DNA from: Cyanidium caldarium | Taxonomy: Eukaryota; Rhodophyta; Bangiophyceae; Cyanidiales; Cyanidiaceae | Reading direction: 5' to 3' | Length of the DNA: 64,000 nt | Assembly (NCBI GenBank): GCA_026184775.1 | Contig: JANCYW010000018.1 | Location: 223,434 to 287,433 of the forward strand | In this document: piece by piece, positions 54,351 through 63,837 of the stretch | How positions within the stretch are numbered: position 1 is the first letter of the stretch | Layout: each line of letters opens with the position of its first letter | Translations under genes and position numbers: made by a program | The notes under the pieces: generated by a model | What the model saw: only the letters and a program-made list of their open reading frames with translations | What the model was told of the DNA's origin: nothing | Database searches by the model: none

Positions 54351-55706
54351 CTAGGAGTCGGGCGCACTGCCGAGTTCAGCACGAGTACGCTCCAGCAGTC
54401 GATAGTACGCTTGGTATTCCTCGCTGCTCATGCGCTGCAGGTGCTCGGCGGTGACCTGCTGTAGCGGATACAGCTCGCCGGCCACCCGGCAGGCGTCGGG
54501 CACCGCTTCGGTATCGCGGTCGGCTGGCGACCATTCGGCGTCGCTGGGCGCCTCGCAGGTGTCGGAGCCGGCCTCTTCGAACTCGACGTCGGCGTACTCG
54601 TCGGTGTCAGCCTCGTCGGCAGACGATGCGGTCGGGGACGGCTCGGTCGATACCGCCGTCGATGACGCCTCGATTCCGGGTGGCGATACCTCCTGGTCGC
54701 GGAACCAGGTGGGATGTGCGCGTTGCGATGCGCCCTCCTCTGCCCCTTCTTTCACCGGCCGTTCTTCGGCGGGGACGGCATTTCCCTCACCCACCTCCAC
54801 CTCCACCGCCAGTTCATGCGGGCCGACAAACGCTTCGGCGGCGGCCGCTTCGTCGGTGGCGCGCTCGGCATGCCGCTGCGCCTGCTCGCCGCGGGCATCG
54901 TGATCGGCCATGAGCGCGCCCACCTGCTGCTCGCTCATACCGTCCAGCGGATGCCGTGGCAGTTCCAGCCGGCGACAGGCGGCGGCTGCCTCCGCCAGCG
55001 GCCGCAACGTCGTCTCCAGCTCCTGCCGCAGCGCTCGCCAACGCATCGCCTCGTCCAGCGAGTTCACCTCGTGCACGGCCCCGCCGCAACGCACGCCGCG
55101 CTGCACCAGCCGCCGACAGCGCAACGCGCCAGTACCGAAATCGGTCAGCGACGGCACGTCCAGCGCCGCATAGTGCGCTCCGCAGCGCTCACACTGATAA
55201 GCGCCGGCGGCTGCGTCGTCGTCGTCGTCGTCGCCCTCGCCGGCCTGCACGCGCCCCAACTGCTCCTCGACGTGCTCCCGCATACGCTGCAGCTTGTACA
55301 GCGTCGTGTCTAGCGTCCGCGCATAGTCCACCCGCCAGTACAGCAGGCGACGATACCGCACCAGCGGCGGCACCGCCGGATTGCGGCTGGGATATACCCG
55401 CCGCAGCGACCGACTCTCGCAGCGCACCAGCCCGGCGTCGCGCAGTCGCCACAGCACCCGCCGTATCACCTTCGGCGGCGCTTGTAGAATCGGCGACAAC
55501 AACGAGTCGGTGCAGTAGCGCAGTCGCAACACCATTTCCAGCACCACGACGGCCGCGTCCGCCATGAACGCCCTCACCACCATGCGCACCAGCCGCTCGT
55601 ACTCGGGCGGCACCGGTGCGTAGCGGGAGTTGTCAAAGTGGAAGACGCGCCGCTCCCGCACTGCCCGCTTGCCGGTGCGTGAAGCGGAGGTAGAGGTGGC
55701 GGTCAT
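54351..55706 (-). CDS. General transcription factor TFIIE subunit alpha
   Basis: Recruits TFIIH to the RNA polymerase II preinitiation complex. The 451-residue product has an N-terminal winged helix (VVLEMVLRLRYCTDSLLSPILQAPPKVIRRVLWRLRDAGLV, then RRLLYWRVDYARTLDTTLYKLQRMREHVE). A zinc ribbon follows, with YQCERCGAHYAALDVPSLTDF and ALRCRRLVQRGVRCGG. A helical segment and a long acidic C-terminal half with clusters of Asp/Glu are as in other TFIIE-alpha proteins. The second half of the ribbon has nine residues between its two Cys instead of two, so the zinc knuckle is enlarged. An Asp run (GEGDDDDDD) lies before the ribbon. Start at MTATSTSASR. Confidence 0.85.
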   Translation of the reverse strand: MTATSTSASRTGKRAVRERRVFHFDNSRYAPVPPEYERLVRMVVRAFMADAAVVVLEMVLRLRYCTDSLLSPILQAPPKVIRRVLWRLRDAGLVRCESRSLRRVYPSRNPAVPPLVRYRRLLYWRVDYARTLDTTLYKLQRMREHVEEQLGRVQAGEGDDDDDDAAAGAYQCERCGAHYAALDVPSLTDFGTGALRCRRLVQRGVRCGGAVHEVNSLDEAMRWRALRQELETTLRPLAEAAAACRRLELPRHPLDGMSEQQVGALMADHDARGEQAQRHAERATDEAAAAEAFVGPHELAVEVEVGEGNAVPAEERPVKEGAEEGASQRAHPTWFRDQEVSPPGIEASSTAVSTEPSPTASSADEADTDEYADVEFEEAGSDTCEAPSDAEWSPADRDTEAVPDACRVAGELYPLQQVTAEHLQRMSSEEYQAYYRLLERTRAELGSAPDS

Positions 55707-55817
55707 GGTGGTGGCGAGAGGGACCGACGTCCTGAGGGCGAGAATGAGCACACTGGCGCAACGCCCGGGCCGGCAAGCCCGAAACGTCTCGGCCGTCGGG
55801 ACGGAGTGATGCGCCCT

Positions 55818-57224
55818 TTACAGCCGATGCAGACCACCACCTCCACCACCAACACCCGCGACCATGTCCGGTGTGCTCCGCGCGGTCGGCAGCGGTGATG
55901 CGCTCAGCGCCTCGCAGTGAATGACGTCGCCCTGGCGTAGTCCGACCTGCTCGGGAGTATCGTCCAGGAACATCTCCCGAGCGGCGGCCGCCGGGTTGGC
56001 TGCCGACCGCGCCACGAACCGACAGGGCGCATACTGGCCGGTATGCCGCTGCAGTTGTTGCAGGAAGCGGGTGATCATCTTGCGTATCGGCCGTCGGCTC
56101 CACACCCGAAACTTTTTGTGTCGACGGCCGTCGCTGACCAGCAGGAGTATGGGCACGCCGCGCACGGCCGACGCCGACGGGGAGACGGTGGAGGTGGGGG
56201 ACGGGCTGGTGCTCATGCGCGCCGCCTGACGCTGGTGGTTCTCCGACGAGGCGTGTGATGTGCTGGGGCGCGACGGGCGCGCAGTGCTGTCGGTGGCATC
56301 GTTTGCGATGACGGCGCGCAGACGCTCGTAGCAGGCCACGCAGAGGTGCACCGAGAGCGCCTCGGCGTCTTGCGGGTAGCGATAGAATTCGTGCAGGTGC
56401 GCGCCCCATTTGCGCATCTCCCAGCGCATACCCGCGGGCAATTGCTCCGACACCACGATGCGGAAGAGACGCTCGGGGCCGTGGCGCTGCAATCCCTCGC
56501 GGAGCAACGGCACCACCGAGCGGCACGCCGGCAGCGAACACCCGAAACAGACGGGAGAAGTGGTGCCGCTGTCGGCAGTCGCCACCGACTCGTCCGGCCC
56601 GCCGTCGCGGCTGACCCGCGACGTCTGGCGCGCTGCCGACATGCGCACCGAGCGGACGCGTTCGGTGCTGGAGTCGTCGGACAGCGTCACGCTGTCGTCT
56701 GTGTCGACGCCGCCGCCGCCGCCATTCCCATCGTTGAAGGCGGGTGCGGGCGGGGGCGGCGACACCCAGCCCATGTCGCCGGCCAGTCGATCGGCCGCCG
56801 CCAGAATCTGCGGCGCTACCGCCTCGGGCGGCACCCCCTCGGGAAGCGAAAGATTCTCCGGCGACAGCATGGCCCCGCGCGCCAACGCCAACCGCAGCAC
56901 CGGCCAGCGCTTCTGTCGCAGCGCCGCCAACATCACCGGCTCGCAGTAGTCGCACACCGACAACACCCGCGCCTCGGCCACCCGCCGCACCCGCGCCAAC
57001 TCCACCGGGTGCAGCGGCTGCGCGTGCATCTCCTGCACCAGCCGCCGCGCCGCCCGCCGCACGGCGGTTGCGTGCAGCGGCGCCCAGTGCCTGAGTGTGC
57101 GCCGGTGGCCCTGCCCGGCGCGGCCGTGCTCCAGGCACCACGAACAGCAGGCGCACTGTTGGTACTCGTCGGAGAGGGCGTACACCACGCGACACATGGG
57201 AAGCTGCTCCGGGAGGCCGCCCAT
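55818..57224 (-). CDS. Cys-rich protein with a C-terminal ubiquitin-like region, unknown function
   Basis: Not recognised as a known family. The N-terminal half of the 468-residue product has several CxxC-type pairs: CACCSWC, VCDYC, CFGCSLPAC and, later, LCVACYE. These sit among helices (RRAARRLVQEMHAQPLHPVELARV; LAALRQKRWPVLRLALARG), suggesting treble-clef or cross-brace zinc sites. The middle is Ser/Thr/Asp-rich. The C-terminal ~90 residues (VPILLLVSDGRRHKKFRVWSRRPIRKMI, to MFLDDTPEQVGLRQGDVIHCEAL) follow a beta-grasp, Rad60/SUMO-like pattern with a QxGLRQGDVI ending. The combination could point to a ubiquitin- or SUMO-linked role; this is inference. Two candidate starts exist (57224, 57197). 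Confidence 0.65.
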   Translation of the reverse strand: MGGLPEQLPMCRVVYALSDEYQQCACCSWCLEHGRAGQGHRRTLRHWAPLHATAVRRAARRLVQEMHAQPLHPVELARVRRVAEARVLSVCDYCEPVMLAALRQKRWPVLRLALARGAMLSPENLSLPEGVPPEAVAPQILAAADRLAGDMGWVSPPPPAPAFNDGNGGGGGVDTDDSVTLSDDSSTERVRSVRMSAARQTSRVSRDGGPDESVATADSGTTSPVCFGCSLPACRSVVPLLREGLQRHGPERLFRIVVSEQLPAGMRWEMRKWGAHLHEFYRYPQDAEALSVHLCVACYERLRAVIANDATDSTARPSRPSTSHASSENHQRQAARMSTSPSPTSTVSPSASAVRGVPILLLVSDGRRHKKFRVWSRRPIRKMITRFLQQLQRHTGQYAPCRFVARSAANPAAAAREMFLDDTPEQVGLRQGDVIHCEALSASPLPTARSTPDMVAGVGGGGGGLHRL

Positions 57225-57686
57225 GGAGGGGCGATGGGGCGGAGAATCGCGGACGACCGAGGAGCGTTCGTGAGCAGCAAGTAGAGAGAGAAACGGTAGA
57301 ACGGAGCGTCCACGGGCCGAGGTGTCGGCGGACACCCCTCGGAGAGAGCGTCACGGAAAGCAGACCGGGGTGGTAGGAGGGGAGCACAAGTGCCTGAGCG
57401 TTGCGCGTTGTGGTTGAAGCGTTTGGTGAGGAGCACGCTATCAGTTGTTGGGGCCGTAAAAGCCGGCCAATATCGATGCGTGCTCTGGAAGAGCACCCCA
57501 CCCTTCAGACCAGCGCCTGAGACTGCAGCATACGTATCAAACGGGCCAGAGGGCCCCTTCTCATAGCCCGATACAGTGGGCACCTTGCTCCGCTCCCCGC
57601 ATGGAGGTGGACCCCGCGCGAACTCATCGGCGGGAGCGTCGCGTTCTCGCGCTCGCCGCTGTTGCTCGCGCCCACGGAATTCATCT
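57225..57686. promoter_or_regulatory. Divergent promoter region before the last gene
   Basis: This 462-base spacer separates the Cys-rich orphan (-) and the acetyltransferase fusion (+). Both frames are open into it but not family-like. No RNA gene or clear TATA box was seen. Confidence 0.35.
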
Positions 57687-60647
57687 ATGGCGCTGCGACG
57701 ATGGCTCTTCAGCCCGACGCTCAGCTCCCAATTCACCACCCGGCTCTTCTCCCCGCCAAAATGTCTCCTCCGCGGTGAATTTGCCTCCCTGCGCTACCGC
57801 TCGAGCGGCGCCAGCGGAGCGGACGGGCCGACGGCGCTGCCCGGGGAGCCGATCGTGGACCCGTCGGTGCACATCGTGACGCGCAAGCCGCGCGTTCGTG
57901 AGCAGCTGGATGCCATCTTTCAGCCGCGGGCGGTGGCGGTCATCGGGGCCACCGAGAAGGCGCACTCGGTGGGCCGCAACATTCTCCAGAACTTGTTGTC
58001 GCCGTTCGGCGGGGCGGTGTACCCGGTGAACCCCAAGCGCTCGCACGTGCTGGGCGTGCGGGCGTATCCGAGCGTGTCCGCGATACCGGAGCCGGTGGAT
58101 CTGGCGGTGGTGACCACGCCGGCGCCCACGGTGCCGGGTATTATGCGCGAGCTGGCTGCGGCGCACGTGACCGGCTGCATCATCATCTCCGCCGGGTTTG
58201 CGGAGATGCAAGTGGGCGGCGAGGGCCGGCGCCTGTTGGAGACGACGCTGCAGCACGCGCGCGACGGCGGCATCCGTATCATCGGGCCCAACTGTCTGGG
58301 AGTGTTGAACATGACCACGGGCATGAACGCCTCGTTCGGACCCAAGGCGGAGTACGTCAAGGGCGATGTGGCGCTCCTGAGTCAGAGTGGCGCGCTGGTG
58401 TGCTCGATGTTGGACTGGTCGCTGAAGGAGCGTTTCGGGTTCAGCAAGGTGGTGTCGCTGGGCACCATGTGCGACGTCGACTGGGCGGACCTCATTCGGT
58501 ACGTGGGCGAGGATCCGCACTCCAAGTCGATCGTGGCGTACATGGAGTCGATCGGCGATGCGCGTAGCTTCATATCGGCGGCGCGCGAGGTGGCCATCAC
58601 CAAGCCGCTGGTGGTGATCAAGGCGGGGCGCACCCTGGCGGCGGCTGCGGCGGCGGCGTCGCACACCGGCAACTTGACCGGGTCGGATGCGGTGCTGGAC
58701 GAGGTGTTTCGGCGCTGCGGAGTGTTGCGGGTGGATCGCATCGACGATCTGTTTTTGACGGCGCGGGTGTTGGCGCAGCAGCCGCGCCCGCAAGGCAAGC
58801 ACCTCACCATCATCACCAATGCGGGTGGGCCGGGCATTTTGGCGGCGGACGAGTTGGTGGCCGGCGGCGGGGCGCTGACGCAGCTGTCGGCGGAGACGAA
58901 GCAGGCGCTGGATGCGGTGTTGCCGGCGGCATGGTCGCACGCCAATCCGGTGGATGTGATTGGCGACGCCAGTCCCGAGCTGTACGCGAAGGCGTTGGAG
59001 GTGTGTGCGCGCGACACCAACGCCGACGGCACGTTGGTGATTCTGACGCCGCAGGTGATGACCGATGCCACGGCGACGGCGCAGGTGTTGGCGCAGTCGG
59101 CAGCGGTGACGCGGGAGCAGGGCAAGACGCTGCTGGCGAGTTGGATGGGCGGGGTGGAGGTGGCGGCCGGGCAGGATATACTGAAGCGGCATGACATTCC
59201 CAATTTCGCGTTTGCCGACGTCGCCTCCCGCATTTGGAACTATCTGCACCGCTACAACGCCAACCTGGCGAGTTTGTACGAGGTGCCCGAGGCGCCGTCG
59301 ATGCGGGTGTCGGTGATGAAGGCGGTGAAGAAGGAGGCGGCGGAGATGTTGGAGCGGGCGCGGGCCAGCGGCCGGAGCCTGTTGAACGAGTTGGAGAGCA
59401 AGCAGCTGCTGCAGGTGTATGAGATCCCGGTGGTGGACACGTTTGTGGCGCACAACGTCGACGAGGCGGTGGAGGCGGCGCGCGGTATCGGCTACCCGGT
59501 GGTGGTGAAGCTGTTCAGCAACACCATCACCCACAAGTCGGATGTGGGTGGGGTGTGGCTCAATCTGAAAGGGCCCGACGACGTGCGGGAGGCGTACCAC
59601 GGCATTCGGTCGTCGGTGCGGCGGCTGCGCGGCGAGGGCCACTTTCAGGGTGTGACGGTGTACCGCATGGTGGATCTGCCGCGCGACGGTTTCGAGATCC
59701 TGCTGGGCAGCGCGCTAGATCCGCAGGTGGGCCCGGTGGTGACGTTTGGGGCCGGCGGCAGTTTGGTGGAGGTGTTCCGCGACGTGAGCCACGGCATACC
59801 GCCGCTGAATCTGGCGCTGGCGCGGCAGATGATGAAGCGCACTCGCGTGTACGAGGCGCTGCGCGGGGTGCGCGGCCACGCGGCGGTGGACATGGAGCAA
59901 CTGCAGAGTGTGGTGTCGCGTTTCTCGCGTATGGTGGTGGAGCAGCGGCTGATCCGTGAGTGCGACATCAACCCGCTTTTTGTGACTCCGGACGGTGTGG
60001 TGGCCATCGATGCGCGGGTGGTGCTGCACGACGCTGACGTGCCGCTGGAGGCGCTGCCGGAGCCGGCCATTCGGCCGTACCCGGCGGAGTACGTGTGGGC
60101 GTGGAGCGGCGACAGTATGGGCAATCTGCCGGTGGTGATACGGCCGGTGCATCCGTCGGATGAGCCGCAGCTGGATCAGTTCTGGCACCAGCTGGTGGAC
60201 ACGGAGTCGGCCAAGATCCTGCCTCAGCTGAGCGAGCACGCGCCTTCGCGGGACGTGCGCACGCGCGACCACTGGATTCGGCACCGCATTCTGCGGGTGG
60301 CCCACTGCGATTTCAGCACCGAGATGACGCTCATCGCGGAGGTGCGCGACACCGAGGGCGTCGCCGCCATGCACGCGCTGGGGCAGCTGCGGCTGCCGCC
60401 GGATCCGGACGCCGGCCAGTTTGCCATCAGCGTGCTGGGCGGTGACCGCGGCCACGGCCTCGGCACCGAGATGCTGCGGCGGCTGCTGGACGTGGCCCGG
60501 CAGGAGGGGTTGGATCGCGTATGGAGCGAAATTTCTAGGGAGAATAAGGGCATGCTGAGGATTTGCCAGAAGCTAGGGTTTGCACTGGAGGATAGTGATT
60601 CGAATGCGGGGGCGAGAATCATGGCGACCCGGGACGTAAACGGCTGA
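57687..60647 (+). CDS. NDP-forming acyl-CoA synthetase / GNAT fusion, Pat (YfiQ/PatZ)-like lysine acetyltransferase
   Basis: The 986-residue product has a ~65-residue N-terminal region rich in Arg, Ser and Phe that looks like an organelle presequence. A CoA-binding domain follows ([29 protein letters not shown]), then the succinyl-CoA-synthetase-like flavodoxin domains ([38 protein letters not shown]-type segment). The ATP-grasp part begins at about 566 ([40 protein letters not shown]). A C-terminal GNAT domain starts at about 812 ([40 protein letters not shown]). This order is that of bacterial Pat/PatZ, which acetylates and silences acetyl-CoA synthetase. The synthetase half may be inactive as in Pat. 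The last ~40 codons are visibly less GC-biased than the rest. It is the last gene before the telomere; a bacterial origin is plausible. Confidence 0.9.
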   Translation: MALRRWLFSPTLSSQFTTRLFSPPKCLLRGEFASLRYRSSGASGADGPTALPGEPIVDPSVHIVTRKPRVREQLDAIFQPRAVAVIGATEKAHSVGRNILQNLLSPFGGAVYPVNPKRSHVLGVRAYPSVSAIPEPVDLAVVTTPAPTVPGIMRELAAAHVTGCIIISAGFAEMQVGGEGRRLLETTLQHARDGGIRIIGPNCLGVLNMTTGMNASFGPKAEYVKGDVALLSQSGALVCSMLDWSLKERFGFSKVVSLGTMCDVDWADLIRYVGEDPHSKSIVAYMESIGDARSFISAAREVAITKPLVVIKAGRTLAAAAAAASHTGNLTGSDAVLDEVFRRCGVLRVDRIDDLFLTARVLAQQPRPQGKHLTIITNAGGPGILAADELVAGGGALTQLSAETKQALDAVLPAAWSHANPVDVIGDASPELYAKALEVCARDTNADGTLVILTPQVMTDATATAQVLAQSAAVTREQGKTLLASWMGGVEVAAGQDILKRHDIPNFAFADVASRIWNYLHRYNANLASLYEVPEAPSMRVSVMKAVKKEAAEMLERARASGRSLLNELESKQLLQVYEIPVVDTFVAHNVDEAVEAARGIGYPVVVKLFSNTITHKSDVGGVWLNLKGPDDVREAYHGIRSSVRRLRGEGHFQGVTVYRMVDLPRDGFEILLGSALDPQVGPVVTFGAGGSLVEVFRDVSHGIPPLNLALARQMMKRTRVYEALRGVRGHAAVDMEQLQSVVSRFSRMVVEQRLIRECDINPLFVTPDGVVAIDARVVLHDADVPLEALPEPAIRPYPAEYVWAWSGDSMGNLPVVIRPVHPSDEPQLDQFWHQLVDTESAKILPQLSEHAPSRDVRTRDHWIRHRILRVAHCDFSTEMTLIAEVRDTEGVAAMHALGQLRLPPDPDAGQFAISVLGGDRGHGLGTEMLRRLLDVARQEGLDRVWSEISRENKGMLRICQKLGFALEDSDSNAGARIMATRDVNG

Positions 60648-61513
60648 AGGTGGTGAAAGTGACGAGGGCGTCGTGGGAACGCGTGGATGAGAGTTCAGGC
60701 TCGCGTATTGTCATGGAGGCGCAGACACCTCGTTCTCCGCCCAAGAGGACGAGGTTCACAAAGTGTTCCGACGGTATGGTGTAGGTGCCGCGCTGCTTCG
60801 ACGGGTCCCGGCACACAGGCAGAACGAGGTCGCGGTGTCATAGGTAGTCGTGGTGGTGGTGGATGGTGGCGTCGAGTCGCCGCTGGCTCCCGCGGTGTAA
60901 GTGCAGCTCTGGGCGGCGGTGTTGCGGCACTCGGGACCGCACGGCACACAAGTGGAGTGGTTCGTTCCCGAACGGGTGCTGTTGGTGGCCGTCCCTATTG
61001 CCGTCGCTGACCCCGCCAACAGCAACACACACACGATCTGCGGCACCTTTTGATGACGCACTCGCCGCTGTAGTCCACACCACAGCCCGTCTGCAGACAC
61101 TGCTGCACTGTGGGTGTAGATGTTGTCGAAGAAGATTGTTGGTGGTGACAGGACTGTTGCTGCAACTGCGGCACCGCACAGGTGTGCTGTGCCCGGTAAA
61201 AGTACGACTTGGAGAGGTATTCGGTGTGGTGTTGGCCGTGGTGCACCCAGTCGTTGTGGGAGTTGGCGTCGTAGCGGCATGCATGGGAGAGGCAGGTGAA
61301 GCGGCGGATGCGCGGCTGGCCGCAGGGTTAGCGTGTGTGGAGCGGCTGTTTGGTGGTGGATAGGGGGCAGCAGGGCACCGGGACAGCGGTGCCTGCCGTT
61401 GGAGGGTGGTCGTCGTCGTGGAGGCACCACGGGGCGATGATGAAGATGAAGATGAGGTGGTGGTGGTGGTGGTTGGTGGTGGTGAGCCGGTTGGCAGCAG
61501 AGCATGTGGGCAT
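60619..61513 (-). pseudogene. Possible decayed Cys-rich coding sequence
   Basis: The minus strand shows coding-like stretches that move between frames. One (about 61325-61050) has balanced composition and regularly spaced Cys: RFTCLSHACRYDANSHNDWV, YFYRAQHTCAVPQLQQQSC, QQCLQTGCGVDYSGECVIK. It is closed upstream by TAA at 61328. The Cys pattern resumes in another frame (STCVPCGPECRNTAAQSCTY), and a third frame at 60816-60619 gives CRDPSKQRGTYTIPSEHF and overlaps the 3' end of the acyltransferase gene. No family is recognised. A frameshifted remnant, a spliced gene or chance are all possible. Confidence 0.25.
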
Positions 61514-61990
61514 GGCGCGGGAGTTGTTGGTAGTGGATGTGATACGTTGCAGGGCGCGCCGGGGGTGCGGGAGAGATGGAGAGACGCGTGGGTACCCTTA
61601 GTGTTGTTGTTGTTGGAGTGTGAGTGTGACTGCGAGTGAGGGAAGTAGTGCGGGGTGCGCGTGAATGTCAGGGAGTGGGGGTGGTGTTGTGGCGGTCGTT
61701 CCGGTCACGGTGGCCGCATAGGAACGCCGTGTGATTGTTGTTGTTGTTGGGGGAATCGGGCACTGGTGCGTCTCTGTGTTGGTGTGTGGAATCGAAATGA
61801 GGCGATCTGGGGCAGCGCAGATGGAAGTGGGTTTGGGGCCGCTGGGCGAGCTATAGAGATGTTGAACTGCGGGGTGTTGGGTTTCGAGGGTGGTGGGGTG
61901 TTGGCGGGTGAGCGCCTGGTCGGGTGGTGGTGGTGATGGGAGTGTTTGGGTGTGTTGTTCGGTTGGTGGGTGTTGGGGCGAGTGACGACC

Positions 61991-62362
61991 GGTTTGGGGC
62001 GGGAACGGCCAGCGGGTCGGTTGGGAGCTGGGAGCTGGGGGAGTGTTGGCGGGTGAGCGCCTGATGGGTTGACGATCGGTGGTGGTGGGAGAGGGGTCAT
62101 GGGCGTGCGGGAGCGTTGGTTGGTGGGTGTGGAGTGTGTTGGGAGTGTTTGGAGTGTCCATGAGTGTGTGTTGGGTGTTGGGGTCGGTTTGGGGCGGGAA
62201 CGGCCAGCGGGTCGGTTGGGAGCCGGGAGCTGGGGGAGTGTTGGCGGGTGAGCGCCCGATGGGTTGATGATCGGTGGTGGTGGGAGAGGGGTCATGGGCG
62301 TGCGGGAGCGTTGGTTGTTGGGTGTGGAGTGTGTTGGGAGTGTTGGGAGTGTGTTGGGGTGG
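61991..62362. repeat. Two tandem copies of a ~195-bp unit
   Basis: GGTTTGGGGCGGGAACGGCC begins at 61991 and again at 62186, and the following ~170 bases are nearly identical, including GGCGGGTGAGCGCC and GAGGGGTCATGGGCGTGC. A degenerate partial copy lies at about 61900-61940. Confidence 0.9.
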
Positions 62363-62983
62363 TTGGAAGCGGAAGCGGGGAGCGGTGGCTGCGCGTGCGT
62401 CTGGGAGTGTAAAAGAACGCTGAGAGCTCTGGATCGATGGAAGGAATGAAGGAATGAGCGATTGATGGGGTGAGCGTGTGGGATGGGCGCTGCGCAGCGT
62501 CGGGAGGCGTGTGTGTGTGTGTGAGTGTTGTGACGGTGGTGGTTGGCTACAGGGGAAGGAGCGGGGCAGGTGAAGTGAGATGGGTGAGTATGGGTGTGTA
62601 TGGGATGGTGTGTTGATGGATGTGGAGATGTAGGTGAATGATTGTTGGTGTTGGTGGATGTGGGAGTGTTGGTGGAGTGAAGTTGGAGGGCGGCTGTGAG
62701 TGTATGCGTTTGGGAGTGAGTGGCTGGTTGTGGTGGGTGGATGCGTGTGTGAGTGGGATGAGCGTGTGTTGCCTGAGTGGGTGTTACTGGGGTGGTTCGT
62801 TGGTGTGTGTGTGTGTGCGCCGGACGGTGGGACGGTGGGACGGTGGCGGGAGGTGGGAAAAGCGTTTGGGAGTGTGGGCGGGCGCAAGACGAGTCGGTGT
62901 TGATGCGGCTGGTTGTAGACGAGGGGAGTGCCGGGTGTATGGAATCGTATGGAATGGGGTCGCCTTTTGTGTGGATGCGCACA

Positions 62984-63140
62984 GATCGGTGACGGTTGTG
63001 GGAGCGGCGGCGCCTTGTGTGTGTGTGTGTGCCGATCGGTAGCGGCAGCGCGAGAGGGGGCGCCATGACGCGGATCGGTGACGGTTGTGGGAGCGGCGGC
63101 GCATTGTGGGTGCGCGCGCGCCGATCGGCGGCGGCGCGCA
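62984..63140. repeat. Two tandem copies of an ~89-bp unit
   Basis: GATCGGTGACGGTTGTGGGA starts at 62984 and at 63073, followed in both by GCGGCGGCGC, a TG/CG dinucleotide stretch and GCCGATCGG. The second copy diverges after about 63140. A related GCCGATCGGCG occurs near 63510. Confidence 0.85.
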
Positions 63141-63709
63141 GGTGAGGGTGCGCGTTGATTGTGTCGATCGAGAACAGTAGACAAGAGGCGGCGATCGCGG
63201 CGATGGCGCGGAGTGGTGGATGCGGTGTGGGCGCCCCCTGGCGGGAAAGCGTCGGTGAAAGTGAGAGAGAGCGATGGTGGTGGTGGGCAGCGCGGCGGCG
63301 GTTACGGTGTCTATGTGGGTAGTGTTGTTGCTGCTGCAGGGTGTATGTCACGAGTCCGAGAACGGTGACGATGATGAAGCGTGTGGAAGGTGTATGTGTG
63401 GGAGCGGGTGTTGTGGACGGGAGTGTGTGGGAGTGTATGGGAGTGGCGTGACCTGAATGGAATGGATGTGGCATGGCAAGCCGCAATTGCGTTTTTTGTG
63501 GATGTGTATCGCCGATCGGCGCCGTGCCCTGCCCGGGAGTGGCGCGTGTGTGTTTTGTTGGAGCGGTGGGGAACGGGCATGGGGAGTGGGGCGGCGCATG
63601 TCGAGAATGTGTTTTCGTTATTTGTTTTTTATTGGGGATCGATGTGAGCGCGCGCGATCGTGCGCACGGGAGAGAGCGTTTGGGGCGGATTGGGAGTGGT
63701 GTCGCGTGT

Positions 63710-63825
63710 GAGTTGGGTGAGATCGGGCGACCGGGTGTGAGTTGGGTGGGATCGGGCGAAGGGGTGTGAGTTGGGTGGGATCGGGCGACCGGGTGTGAGT
63801 TGGGTGAGATCGGGCGAATGGGTGT
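63710..63825. repeat. Four tandem copies of a 29-bp minisatellite
   Basis: Units starting GAGTTGGGTG lie at 63710, 63739, 63768 and 63797, each followed by AGATCGGGCGA or GGATCGGGCGA. A truncated fifth unit runs into the telomere. Confidence 0.95.
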
Positions 63826-63837
63826 GAATTAGGGGCG

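Larger units (their letters stand above)
61370..63837. repeat. Subtelomeric G/T-rich, strand-biased block
   Basis: The + strand becomes strongly G+T-rich and poor in A and especially C, with GTGTGG/TGGGAG-type words repeated throughout and the bias running up to the telomere. Long Pro/Thr/His/Ser-rich frames are open on the minus strand only because the plus-strand words TTA, CTA and TCA are rare in such DNA. Distinct tandem units are listed separately. Confidence 0.85.

Noticed and set aside
55633-57501. 622-codon minus-strand frame overlapping the Cys-rich orphan
   Set aside because: Gly/Arg/Ala-rich translation; the alternative frame has helices, CxxC pairs and a ubiquitin-like end.
57681-59642. 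653-codon minus-strand open frame opposite the Pat-like gene
   Set aside because: Antisense shadow of a GC3-rich gene, His/Arg-rich and without family features.
61598-63486. Two overlapping long minus-strand open frames (528 and 593 codons) rich in Pro, Thr, His and Ser
   Set aside because: They translate G/T-rich simple-sequence DNA; stops are rare there on the minus strand in every frame, and the proteins are repeats without domains.
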